Positions 54,297-64,000 of a DNA stretch of 64,000 nucleotides are shown here, piece after piece. Origin of the DNA: Neoceratodus forsteri (lineage: Eukaryota > Chordata > Ceratodontiformes > Ceratodontidae). The DNA is taken from positions 202,526,501 to 202,590,500 of the forward strand of contig CM057458.1 in NCBI GenBank assembly GCA_016271365.2. Reading direction: 5' to 3'. Position 1 is the stretch's first letter. Every line of letters starts with the position of its first letter. The position numbers and the translations under genes were made by a program. A model generated the notes under the pieces. That model was given only the letters and a program-made list of their open reading frames with translations. It was not told the DNA's origin and searched no databases.

Positions 54297-56545
54297 ATGT
54301 CTGCAAAGAGACGTACAAGCCAAGCTGTTTCTCTCCATGACACTGCTGCCAGTGGTAAGATTGTCTGTGGGCGTGGTAGTAAGTAGAAGTGCATTGCTGA
54401 TGTGAGGAAAGGTATTTCTCCTTCAATGTTTTTTACAGTGCAATTGGTAACTTCATACTTGGAGGAGATAATGTTGTCCCAGCTGGTCGTGTTAGTGCAG
54501 TTGCTGGTGGTGGAATGAGTATTGCTGCCTCAAGTTCCACTTCTGACCATTTTACCATGTCCAAAAATATAGTGGAGTGTGAAGCAATGCCACTGAGTGA
54601 CAGTGTAGATGATGTCATACTCCCCGGTAACATCCCAGTAACTGAACATGAGGATTCTGATCATCATGTCAGCAATAACACACAATGTCACATTTCTTCC
54701 ACCATGGTTCGGGTCACGCATTTACCATGCAGTGATTCACGGTGTGGTGAAAAATATCAGATGATGGTGGTGTTGATGATGATGAATCTGATGATGATGA
54801 TGTTGCTGTGGTTGCAACATGCAGTCCACATGCCAGCATCCAAGCAGAAGATGTGTATGTGGGTGATGTTGATGAATATGATGATGATGTAAATGACCAC
54901 AGTTGGGAACCGGTGAAAAAAAAATTCAAGGTGGCTGTGTCTGGGTCTGTTTGCATTAACCACCCCCCCCCCGTAAAAAGTTGTGATTTACCAGTTTCAG
55001 TTGATGGTGATGATGATGATGATGACCCAGTAATAATGATAGGTAGTCGTGGTGGTCAGTTGCAGTCCAAGTGTGTCCTGCCTGAAAAATCATGTAGCAC
55101 ATTCCCCACTTCATGGCTTAAAAAAACAGTCCAATAAGCAGCATCAGGGACATGAATCTTCCAGGAATTCAACAGCATGCAATGATTGCTATGCACAATG
55201 TGATCTGTTCACACACTGGTGAAAACATGTTGGACTTGGTACTGACTGAAATTGACAAGTGGCTGAACCCCCTGCCCCTGAGATCTGGGTTCATAGCAAG
55301 TGACAATGGGTCAAATGTGGTGAAATGCATGACGAATGGTGGCTTTGCTAGGGTTCCATGCATAGCCCACTGTCTAAATCTTGCGATGCAGGAGTTTCTG
55401 CAGCACCCTGATATAAAGGAAATGCTGACAGTTTCACACAGCATCTGTTCTCACTTTTTATGCTCTGCAAAGGCCTGTGACCAGCTTCGTCAGTTGCAGA
55501 TCTGAAACAGCCTCCCGCAGCACCACTTGAAGCTGGAAGTTGTCACACGGTGGAACACCACTTTATACATGGCAGAGAGGTTGTATGAACAATACAAAGC
55601 CATCTCAGAATATCTTGTAATGCACACTAGCCATGACAATTCCGGGGCCTCCATGTCTATGACGACTGAACAGTGGCACCTCATGGACTGTGTAGTAACA
55701 ATTTTGAGGCCTTCTGATCATGCCACATGGGCAGTGAGTGGCAAGTCTGCCTCCATTAACCAATCAATTCCACTGCTGCAGATGCTGAGGCAGACATTAG
55801 TGAGTGTACAGCATAGTCTTGATGTTGCCAGAGACAGTGCTAGCAGTGTGTTGCTGAAACACATGCTAACAGTATTCGACCAGAATCATCACATCTTGAG
55901 CATTCAGTGTAGTGACAACTTTGCAATAGCAACAATGCTGGACCCACGATACAAATGTGGAATTGCCTCAGTACTGGAGGGTGGGCCTGAACAGGTAAAA
56001 AATGTCAGTAGGCAACTGGTGCGCTTGGGTCATGGGGCACAGAAGTCACATGCCAAGGTCAGCAAACCTCAGCAGCATTATCAGGCTGAAGGAGAACCTG
56101 GAGGAGTATCAAGCATATCCTGTTAGGGGAAGGAGCGGCAGTTCCAGGTGGTCTGTCATCGAAAATGATTGGTGTTAACCCACTTTAGGAGGCTTTGTCA
56201 CAAGTGGGGATTTGTGACATGAATGATTCTGGAGAAGAGGATGATGCATCAACCAATGGACTTAGTGCAGCACAGTGAAAGGTTGAGTCATATTTGTCTG
56301 AAAACAGGCATCTGTCAATCCCTGATGATCCTCTTTCATACTGGAGTGGAAATGTCAGTGAATGGCCAGAGCTGACCACTGTGGCACTGAAGTCCCTGAC
56401 ATGCCCACCCTCCAGTGTGAGTGTCAAGAGAGTATTCAGCTCAGCAGGTGCAATAGTTCAGGATCATCGTACAAATCTGTCTCCTGCAAATGTCAGTTTG
56501 CTGACATTCATAAAAATGAATGACAGGCACATGCCAGCTTAGACT
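54297..56545 (+). pseudogene. hAT transposase (ZBED/Ac-like), decayed and internally deleted
   Basis: hAT transposases excise and paste the element with an RNase-H-fold core and a C-terminal dimerisation domain. The possible start is at 54,297 (MSAKRRTSQ). A Ser/Asp-rich N-terminal part at 54,440-55,137 includes a run of six Asp; no BED zinc finger was found. The core at 55,152-56,126 is one frame with a single TGA at about 55,503. It holds HTGENMLDLVLTEIDKW, FIASDNGSNVVKC, VPCIAHCLNLAMQ, VVTRWNTTLYMAERLYEQ and ATMLDPRYKCG. The dimerisation region (56,294-56,542) has SVKRVFSSAGAIVQDHRTNL and ends TFIKMND. About 100 residues before HTGEN seem to be missing, including the first catalytic Asp region. 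Confidence 0.88.
54355..54438 (+). other. Candidate intron in hAT transposase 5' part
   Basis: GTAAGA at 54,355 follows CTGCCAGTG, and TTTTTTACAG ends at 54,438. This 84-bp GT-AG span would join the short Met-starting exon (54,297-54,354) to the Ser/Asp-rich frame. The phase is off by one base as the sequence stands, so an indel or a different start must be assumed. Confidence 0.35.
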
Positions 56546-56916
56546 GCAACCTCAGTATTTGTACCCCGGCATAGTCGTGGTTTCATGATTTTGCTGATGT
56601 TGTAGAAAAGGACCAACCTGGTGGCATTGGCAGCATGAAACAGCCTACCACTGACATAGATAATGACACAGTGGAGAAAGAATTTCCCAGTGGTCAGAAA
56701 TCAGACATAGATGACTATGAGGGCAGCTTTCTTTATGAGGATGATGATGATGAGGTTAATGTTGACAGGTTTTAAGTGGTTTAAAGGCTGTCACATTTGT
56801 TGTATGATACATGTTTTCTTTTTCATAAAGTTAAATCAGTGTCCCACTCAGAGTGACTCAAATTCCATATGTCATGTCAGATTTGTAACACAGAGCACAA
56901 TATATCCTGGCCCCGT

Positions 56917-57408
56917 ACCACCACCATAAGACTGCTGTTAGTCAGTGCCACTACAGGGAATGTCAGTGTGTGCCCACCCTGGACCACCACCATGAAACCT
57001 CTGTTAGCCACTGCCACTAGGGGAAATGACTCTGTGTTACCCCCTGGACTACCACCATAAGACTGCTGTTAGCCACTGCCACCACCATATGGAATGCCAC
57101 CGTATGCTCCCCGGACCATCACCATGAAACCATTGTAAGCCACTGCCACCAGGGGGAATGACTTTGTGTGCCTCCTGGACCACCACCATTAGACTGCTGT
57201 TAGCCACTGCCACCACCATAGGGAATGTCACCGTATGCCCCCCTGGACTACCACTGTTAGCCACTGCCACCAGGGGGAATGACTTTGTGTGCTCCCCTGG
57301 ACCACCATCATAAGACTGATGTTAGCCACTGCTGCCACCATAGGGAATGTCACAGTGTGCCCCCCGGACCACCACCATGAAACCGCTGTTAGCCACTGCC
57401 ACCCCCAC
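56917..57408 (+). repeat. Alternating A/B minisatellite, 65-68 bp units
   Basis: About eight units start with ACYACCACCAT. Type A continues AAGACTGCTGTTAGCCACTG, then CCACCATAGGGAATGTCAC. Type B continues GAAACCNCTGTTAGCCACTG, then CCACCAGGGGGAATGACTT. The order is A B A B A B A B, giving a dimeric unit of about 130 bp. The sixth unit (near 57,246) is shortened. It lies just 3' of the transposase. Confidence 0.85.
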
Positions 57409-57427
57409 CAGATGCAAGAAGATGTGA

Positions 57428-58252
57428 ATGGGAATGTCATCATGTGCCTCAGCTATGACCACCACCACCATTGTGACAATGTTTCCCATTACATGTCTTG
57501 ACTATGCCAAGGCAGAGGGAGTTGAACAGAAGACCACATCCATCAGCCACAGGCACAAGGCTTCTTACTATGAATACTATAAAGTGAGTATGTGTACTAA
57601 TAGTTTTTATGCTATTCAACTTCCTTTAGCTGTGTGTTTTGTTTTCTGTAGCTTTTCCAAGCTGCAGTGGTGAAACACATGTGGTCAACTTATTTTGTTT
57701 TTTACAGGTTAACAACAAAGGACTGTCCTTCACTGAAGGTCTGTATCAATGGTACAACAGCAGTACTGTCAACAGGAACCTATGGGTTATCCATTTCCAA
57801 TCCATACTGGTAAGTATATTAATTTTATTTCACATGTTCCTTATTTTTTTTCATAAGCGTGCAAAACATATGACTGATGGTTCATAAACTAGGTGACATG
57901 TACGTCACAAAAAATATTTCTGCAAAATATCATGCACTGTATTCCAAATTTGCAGCTGCAGCCATGACAATGTTGAAAAAGATTGCCCCAGGTCATGTCA
58001 CTTGACAAGATGTGGTTTTAAAATGTAACTTGAGTTGAGATGCAGGGACACTGTGACAGTGTATTTGTTACAGCCTGGTATTTAAATTGTGATTTGATGA
58101 TTGCAGTGGGACATCTTGCTATCTATGTTAATCTAGATACCAGTGGTGGAACAGCCATGGCTTAAACATAATGTCTTACTGCTGCAATCAAGTTGTAATA
58201 AATCCTTAATTTCTTTTTTTAGGAAACTTCCAGGTGTTTTGTGGTGTCATAG
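57428..58252 (+). CDS. Candidate small three-exon gene inside the hAT (hypothetical)
   Basis: Exon 1 is the frame 57,428-57,583, ending SYYEYYK. A GTGAGT donor begins at 57,584, and an acceptor TTTTTTACAG ends at 57,707, with TACTAAT near the donor. Exon 2 (57,708-57,809, exactly 34 codons, open, phase 0) encodes GLSFTEGLYQWYNSS and is followed by the donor GTAAGTAT. The next good acceptor, TTTTTTTAG, ends at 58,222, and the frame closes at a TAG at 58,250-58,252. The protein is unrecognised. It could be a terminal exon set of the original transposase gene, or chance. Confidence 0.35.
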
Positions 58253-58902
58253 TTGCCTTATCCTAAGAACTTCTTCAACATCATGCCCTCCCAAGCTGGG
58301 GCAAACATGCAACAAGCAGAAGTCATTTAAATTGTTGATGACCATGACCATCATTACCGGACTGGAGAAGAATGCAGATAAAATCTGAGAAGAAGTAACC
58401 AAATAATAAGCCATTAATGAGACCTATTTGCAAATATGCTCCCCCCCCAAAAACAAATACTCATGTTCATTGGCTTAAGAGTATTCTATTTCCAGTTCCA
58501 ACACTAAAATTTCTCATCAAGCACAGAAATGTGCACACCAACAGTATGTGACCTATGATACAAAACAATACAATGAGTGCATGTATATATATATATATGT
58601 CAACCCCCTACCTAGAAAATACATATATATATATATATATCAACTCACCAAGGCTACTATTAGTGTACACACAAAGGGCACCCTTCCATCCGGTTGAGGT
58701 GATCACATCGTAGCACACATTGGACAAGCAACAGTTCTCTCACTGTCATCATTTGTGATGGAACATTGAATGGTCATTCATGTCACGTTATCCCTTCTTC
58801 ACATGGTTTGGCAAGACACTGTGCATCATGACATCATCATCACAGTAAGGTCAATACACCCACAGCATTACATGTAAGTGCAACAGCAACAGCAACACTT
58901 GT
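58253..58902. other. hAT internal non-coding DNA
   Basis: No domain was seen. Two short (TA)n tracts (about 58,583-58,600 and 58,622-58,640) flank a CAACCCCCTACC segment, with similar GTCAAC/ATCAAC text after each. This is a minor local repeat. Confidence 0.5.
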
Positions 58903-59262
58903 GAATTTTCTGGACACAAAACAGTTGCATTTTGGGGATGCAGAAAATTCTAGGGACTCTGTGTGAGTACTACGCGCATGACTGAGTGCGCCATTAATTC
59001 TGGGAGACTTTGAAATTCTTGTTATGCTACAATTTCACTTTGTCAGCACTGGGGAATTTTCTGGACACAAGACAGTTGCATTTGAGGGATGCAGAAAAAT
59101 TCTGGGGACTCTGTGTGAGTACTGCGCGCATGACTGAGTGTGCCATTAATTCTGGGAGACTTTGCAATTCTTGTTACTCTACAATTGCACTTCATCAGCA
59201 CTGGGGAATATTCTGGACACAAGACAGTTGCATTTTGGGATTGGGAATTCTGGTGAGTCTGG
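58903..59262 (+). repeat. Tandem repeat, about 152-bp unit, 2.4 copies
   Basis: Units begin GAATTTTCTGGACACAA at 58,903, 59,053 and 59,207. They share TTCTGGGAGACTTTG and GTGTGAGTACT blocks. The copies are over 90 percent alike by eye, so the duplication is recent compared with the decayed transposase. Confidence 0.85.
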
Positions 59263-59277
59263 TAAATATTTCTGGAA

Positions 59278-59441
59278 CCTCAGTAATGTTTACTTTCTGT
59301 CATGCTGTTGTGAAGTGTTTGTCAAAAAGCAGGACTGAGCGGTGCAATTACACTGTGCTAAACTAAATGTGTGCGGTCCGTCTTCTTTCCTGTGTGTGCA
59401 GACACTGTCCAACTTCCTGCAAACACACACACATGTATGTA

Positions 59442-59494
<53 letters not shown>

Positions 59495-60309
59495 TGACTT
59501 GTTGCAGTGTTTATGGTATAAAGAATAAATATAAGAATATATATGATATATTTTATTTGTATCATCAACAGCAACAGACAAAGTGATATGATGTTTTCAG
59601 AGGTCTTTGGCAGTGTGCACCTCAGTCACTCACACAGTGCACACATGACTTTGTGGAGATAACAGCACAAACAAATAATTATTTTAAACAAACCATACCC
59701 AACAGACATAAAATAATGCTGAAGCACCCAAAATCATTTATGGTGTACATACATTTTCAAGTCAGAATATATAGCAGGTCCTGCAGTCCACTGCCACCAC
59801 ACTGTGCTACTACTGGTGCCGTGTCATGTTATGGTGTACATCAACATGCTGCAAAACTGACACTGCCAGTCTAAACTAGAAAGACATATTCCAGAACAAA
59901 TAATGAAAAGAAGGAATGTGGTAGTACAGTGTGGTGGCAGTGAACTGGACCTTATATATTTTCTGACTTTATAATGTCTGTATACCATGAAATATTTTGT
60001 GTGCATCAGCAGTACTTCATGTCTGTTGGATACAGTTTGTTGAAAAGCACGATTTTTGTTGGTATGACCTCCTAACAAATAAAATATACATTATATATTC
60101 TTAGCTTTATTCTTTATACCATAAACACAGCAACAAGTCAGACAGCAATCAGCATATATATGTTTGCAAGAAGCTGGACAATGTATACAGTACATACACA
60201 CACAGGAAAGAAGACTGACTGCACACATGCAGTTTATCACAGTATGCTTGCACTGCTCAGTCCTGCTTTTCAACAAACACTCCACGACAGAAAGTAAACA
60301 TTAATGAGG
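59278..60309. repeat. Large imperfect palindrome, about 1 kb
   Basis: The left arm 59,278-59,816 and right arm 59,917-60,309 are inverted copies. Paired anchors are AATGTTTACTTTCTG (59,285) with AGAAAGTAAACATTA (60,290), AGCAGGACTGAGC (59,329) with CTCAGTCCTGCTT (60,257), and TTTATGGTATAAAGAATAAA (59,509) with TTTATTCTTTATACCATAAA (60,104). CAACAGACATAAA (59,700) pairs with the CATGTCTGTTGG text near 60,018, and CCACCACACTGTGCTACTAC pairs with GTAGTACAGTGTGGTGG at the centre. The left arm is longer, mainly because of the (AT)n at 59,451-59,492. Confidence 0.85.
59451..59492. repeat. (AT)n microsatellite
   Basis: A pure AT run of about 21 units inside the left arm of the palindrome. The right arm has only ATATATATG at the matching place, so it expanded after the arms formed. 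Confidence 0.95.
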
Positions 60310-60487
60310 CACCAAAACAGTGCACACACACACTTAACAGAAGGAAGGGGGGCAGAATACAAAGTATTAAGTGTACAGAAGACAACAAAAAAAGGGCATA
60401 ATTATATACAGGGGTCATGGATGGTGGAGGAATACATTTTATAACACAGCAGGGAAGGTGTGGGGATGCATGATGTGAGGAAAGAAA

Positions 60488-61131
60488 AAACTAATGTGGG
60501 ATCTCTTGGTAGTCCAGCAGCAGTTCCAACATGGACATAATCTGTAACTGATGTCCCTCTATGCAATCCAACTGCTGCTGGACAACACTCACCCTCTCAT
60601 TGTTCTCCTCAACAACACTCCAGAGAACTGCCAGGTCAGTCTGCATTACAGGCAGTTCTCTGGGGTCCACACATTCTACAGGCTCAGCTGCTGGTGGTGG
60701 TGGTGCTGTCCCCTCCCCTGACACAGTCAAAAAACTCCCCAACAATGGAGGTGTGAGAAGGACCAGGCACAGGCAGATAAGGGTCAGATGCGCTGGCAGC
60801 TGACTGGTCACCATGCTCAATGGGAATGGGATCCACACCTGGGCCTGGGGGTACAGGCACATCCTGCTCTAGAGGACCTGGTGCTGGAGCTGGTGCTGGA
60901 CATGGTAGTGGTAGTGGTTCAACTGCCTCAGGAGGAGGTCCTGGTCCTGCTTCCGGGTGGGGGACCACTCAAAATTTTGGATCGGTCCAACAGGAACAGG
61001 TGGCCATGCCCCCATGCATGCACATGGTGTGATGCCTACCACGTTCTCCCAGAACTGCCCCCATCCCAGACATTCCCTCACCCTGGTCCATCTTTCCTGC
61101 TGCGCTCCCTCAGTCCAAGCAATCACTACTC
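60488..61131 (-). pseudogene. Antisense accessory frame in the hAT (unrecognised, Pro-rich with coiled-coil tail)
   Basis: Three overlapping minus frames read as one broken protein. At 61,126-60,869 there is GAQQERWTRVRECLGWGQFW, rich in Trp. At 60,968-60,684 there is a Pro-rich part (PCPAPAPAPGPLEQD, then PVPGPSHTS). At 60,720-60,488 there is a likely helical end (VLWSVVEENNERVSVVQQQL) closing at LLLDYQEIPH. Pro-rich linkers with a coiled-coil tail occur in the Myb-like second proteins of some DNA transposons, but no Myb repeat is visible. It converges on the transposase across the palindrome. The function is unknown. Confidence 0.4.
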
Positions 61132-61681
61132 AGCTCGACAGAAAACATGCACACTGTCACACACAGTCACACAGACAAACAACTACTTATAAAGGTAAGA
61201 AAAAAATAAATTTACAGAAAGAACAAATTAAGTAAAAAAGAGTACAGAAAAAAAACATAGCTTTTAAAAAGCTGTTGGGTGTAATTCAAAGTTTAAATCT
61301 CCTCCTTGTTCTGATCTTCAAGTCTCACAGGCTATCTCACAACACACTCCTCTCTCTCCATCTGCACAGGAGAAAGTGAAACTATCTTCTTGGCAAGGCA
61401 CTTCCTTCCTGCCTCGCTAAAGAGCATGTGACTTACAGTACTGTAAGACATGTGATGTGTGGGGGGGGGCTGCCAAATCTGGAACATGAAGTGGATCACT
61501 TAGAATCATAATGAGGAATGTTAAGTCCATTTAAAACTTCGCTTTATTTCACGTTAGCATTCTGCCTTAATGCGAACTGGTAATGACAAGGCGAAGTTAG
61601 CATCTTGCATTGCCTACTCCATGTAGTGGAGTGGTAATGGGACATGCCTGTGAATAAATTCGCTGCATCTCTAATGATTAC

Positions 61682-63850
61682 ATTCTAGAAGCAGGTGCTT
61701 TTGGATTTCTAATATCTAAACAGAGGAATTCCTTAAACAGTATCTTTCTGTAAATGACTTATGTTTATTGTTGCATTTAATCCCTAGTCTCCCATATTTA
61801 CTCAACCATACCATGTCCCAAGTAAAGCCAGGAAATCTGTTATTTATCAATAATGGCAAAACTGATTTTATGCTTATCTATAGGGCATTGTGAAAAATTA
61901 ACTTCTTCTTCTTTCCTTTCAGCCTGTATGATGGCTCAATATACCATCTTCCTATCTTGTGTAGGAATCTGGATTGAAGAGAGAATCCCCTTAATGGCAT
62001 TTTGTATTAGTTCTGACCCTGTGCTTGATAATACAGCTACCCTTTTTAGTAATCTAGGTTTTCTTTGGGACCAGGGATCAATACTGGGGGTGGGGGACAA
62101 CCACTCTAAAACTAAAGGTTTCCATTTTTTCCCCTGGTTTCAGGGCAATTCCTATATTATAACTAATAAAAATACTATAAAAGAATGCTGTTGGGCTGAT
62201 TATATTGACCCCATCCTCCTGTATTGGTCTGTTTGTAAGCTCCCTTTTTATAGGAGTTAACCTGCTCCCTCACAGGGCCTGGAAAAAAAGCACTGAAGAG
62301 TAATATTATGATAGCCTGTGGAGGGGAAATACATAGCTTGTGTATAAAAAAAACTGGAATTAATAGGGAATTGATAAGAGTTACTCTTTTTCTCTTAGCA
62401 ATCAGTTGTCCCTTCCATCCTGAGACCAATCTATTTACCCTGCTTATTCCTACCTCCCAATTGGCTTTAGCCATGTCCCCATATAAAAAATTCTACCCCT
62501 AGTATCTTGATGGAGTCTTGTGTGATAGTAAATCTTGCAAATTTATTATTATTGGGAAGTGGAGTGTTACCCAATGTCACTCCTGTACTTTTTCTGTAGC
62601 TTATTTGGTTTCCTGAGACCCTTGCACAAGTGTCTAAAGTGTCAGTAAGATTTGCTTCTGATGTATCTGAATGCACAGTGAGACTAAAATGATATCATTT
62701 GCATATGTGAGTATTTAAATTGGTTCAGCTTCTGGTAATGGTTGCAAACCTTTAATTTCTCCTTGCATATTTATGAGCCTTATTAATATATTGATTCCAA
62801 ATGCACACAACAGTGGGCTGAGGGGACAGTCCTGTCTAACTCCCTTTCTAACCATAATTTTCTTTCCCCATCATCCATTTAAGTTAAGAATAAGTAGTGC
62901 CTCATTGTACCTAATTCTAACCCACCTAATAAACTCTCTAGGAAGTCCATAAGTATGTAAGGCAGAGAACAAAAAAATATGTGCCAACATATTGAATGTT
63001 TTTTTAGTGAGTCTTGCTAGGAGGCTCTAACTTAAAATTTTGAGATCCATGTTTAGGAGACTTAGAGGCCTCCAATTCCCCAATTCATCCTTTTCCCCTT
63101 TTTTATGTAATAAAATGTGAATTGCCTCATTCATAGGTGGCACTAGGCATCCTTTCAGTAACATGTGGTTGTATAAAATAACCAACACTGGAGCTAAAAA
63201 ATCAGAAAAAGTTTTGTAAGGCCTGAACCAATGTCATCCTTACCTGGGGATATGTCCTTATGTAAGCTACTGATGGCCAGTTGTACTTCTGCCAGTGATA
63301 TATCATCCGACAATGTCTGTGCATCCCTTCCCTGAACCTGAGGTAGGCCTAGCCATATAAAATTGTCTGTATCCCAGTGAACTAATGGTGTAATTCCGAA
63401 TGCTGATTCCACATAGTGTTCAACTAACTTTAACATTTCAGAAGTCAAGGAGACAACCTGTCCAGATTGACTTTTTAAACTTGTAATAATTCTATGCCCC
63501 ACCCTTTCCTTGCATTCTTTAAAAGGGCCTAAGGGCCATTTTATATACGTGTACTAAACCTCAATTCTTGATCCAAAGTTTTGGCAGGATCATATTACTT
63601 CTCCCCTATTTGTTTCTTTATAATCTTAATTTGTGGACTATAGTCTAATTTTTAAATCTCAGAATGCGAAATCAAATACTGTAATTTCACCTTGCAGCCA
63701 TAAAAAGTTTCTATACTCTTTAAATTATTTGCAGAGTCCCTAGATTTGTTTTGGAAGAGAGTTCTCCAGGACGATTTTGTATCTTCCCACCAGTTTGTTA
63801 GGTCTTCAAAGCATCCCATAACAGATATTCTGGCTTCCCATTCATACATT
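61682..63850 (-). pseudogene. Tx1/L1-like LINE ORF2: RT and C-terminal region, decayed
   Basis: Reading leftward, the linker at 63,849-63,652 has FEDLTNWWEDTKSSWRTLFQ, close to the Tx1-clade WW-x-K pattern. The RT start at about 63,300 reads VQLAISSLHKDISPGKDDIG. Motif B at about 62,830 reads RQDCPLSPLLCAFGINIL. Motif C at 62,694-62,705 reads YAND where the family has YADD, so one catalytic Asp is lost. The connection at 62,676-62,175 has KILGVEFF and the GISRVNRLVSGWKGQL block. There are many stops. The part 63,850-64,000 continues upstream out of the window. Confidence 0.75.
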
Positions 63851-64000
63851 CAAGCTTTCTTAATTCCGGGGTCCTCCAAAAGGGTCTAATTTAAGTACCA
63901 ACTGTTTTTGTTTAACTTGATGTGTTCTCCAACTCATTTGAACAGTAATAGATTTATGATCTGAAAATTCCCATGCGTTAGTCTGTATTTTTTTGAGAAA

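Larger units (their letters stand above)
53068..61673 (+). mobile_element. hAT DNA transposon, 8.6 kb
   Basis: It is bounded by the 8-bp duplication. Its ends are TAGTTGTGGGCAAAG and, read inward from the right, TAGAGATGCAGCGAA, a short imperfect inverted repeat starting TAG. It carries a decayed plus-strand transposase (54,297-56,545), an alternating minisatellite, a candidate spliced small gene, a 150-bp tandem repeat, a 1-kb palindrome and an antisense frame near the right end. It is much longer than usual hAT elements (commonly 2.5-5 kb). 61,132-61,500 shows no recognisable domain. Confidence 0.9.
48421..64000 (-). mobile_element. Tx1/L1-like LINE on the minus strand, interrupted by three insertions
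   Basis: Pieces that read together on the minus strand are 64,000-61,674 (RT and upstream), 53,067-52,911, 50,575-50,319 (C-terminal part with VTHQRFITHTEV and GDKVFSREKVRPLWVHC) and about 48,556-48,421 (3' end). They are separated by the hAT element (53,068-61,673), a CR1 (50,576-52,910) and TIR element C (48,557-50,318). The 5' end lies right of the window. The left 3' boundary near 48,421 is a guess. Confidence 0.65.

Noticed and set aside
54480..55137. BED zinc finger at the hAT transposase N-terminus
   Set aside because: No C-x2-C...H-x3-5-H spacing was found in the Ser/Asp-rich frames, so it is not claimed.
56917..57408. CRISPR-like array
   Set aside because: Units are 65-68 bp with no unique spacers, in a eukaryotic transposon. 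It is a minisatellite.
59290..59586. Tyr-Ile repeat frames on both strands
   Set aside because: They translate the (AT)n microsatellite at 59,451-59,492 and have no independent support.
60820..61032. Gly-rich, collagen-like plus-strand frame (GPGAGAGAGHGSGSG)
   Set aside because: It is the reverse strand of the Pro/Ala-rich minus frame. Low-complexity G+C-rich codons give long frames on both strands, and no collagen triplet pattern is kept.

Overview
This window reads as non-genic, repeat-dense DNA from a vertebrate with a large genome. No convincing host exon, rRNA or tRNA gene was found. The evidence is broken open reading frames of L1-, Tx1-, CR1- and L2-type LINEs, tRNA-headed SINEs, a hAT DNA transposon with an 8-bp target duplication, and several palindromic terminal-inverted-repeat (TIR) elements. 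This mix of active-looking CR1, several L1 lineages, L2 and hAT suits an amphibian (a caecilian is my best guess), a lungfish or another large-genome sarcopterygian. The sequence alone does not settle the species.

Layout. 1-6,235: two L1 elements on the minus strand, one apparently inserted into the reverse transcriptase (RT) of the other. 6,236-9,768: mostly unclassified, with a minisatellite, a palindromic MITE and a SINE. 9,769-12,431: an old minus-strand CR1 with an internal duplication, followed by a second SINE. 14,335-20,440: one nearly full-length minus-strand CR1 (esterase-type ORF1 plus endonuclease/RT ORF2), split by a stack holding a 1.5-kb TIR element, an L2 tail and a hairpin MITE. 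20,560-23,201: a palindromic repeat-rich element with its own CR1 insertion. 23,203-28,020: endonuclease fragments of L2 and CR1, then an almost complete minus-strand L2. 28,021-34,734: L2-flanking DNA, a 5'-truncated L1 insertion with a 20-bp target duplication, SINEs and a CR1 scrap. 34,735-43,513: a CR1 split by a full-length 7.3-kb L1 with a 15-bp target duplication. 43,516-46,407: an LTR-like block. 46,690-47,790: an old CR1 fragment. 48,421-64,000: a minus-strand Tx1/L1-like element broken by three insertions: a palindromic TIR element, a good CR1 copy, and an 8.6-kb hAT.

All coding regions are retroelement or transposase genes, and nearly all carry frameshifts, stops or lost catalytic residues. 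The best-preserved frame is the CR1 RT at 50,576-52,169. The least ordinary object is the hAT element at 53,068-61,673. Besides a decayed transposase it holds an alternating two-type minisatellite, a candidate small spliced gene, a roughly 1-kb imperfect palindrome and an antisense proline-rich frame convergent with the transposase.
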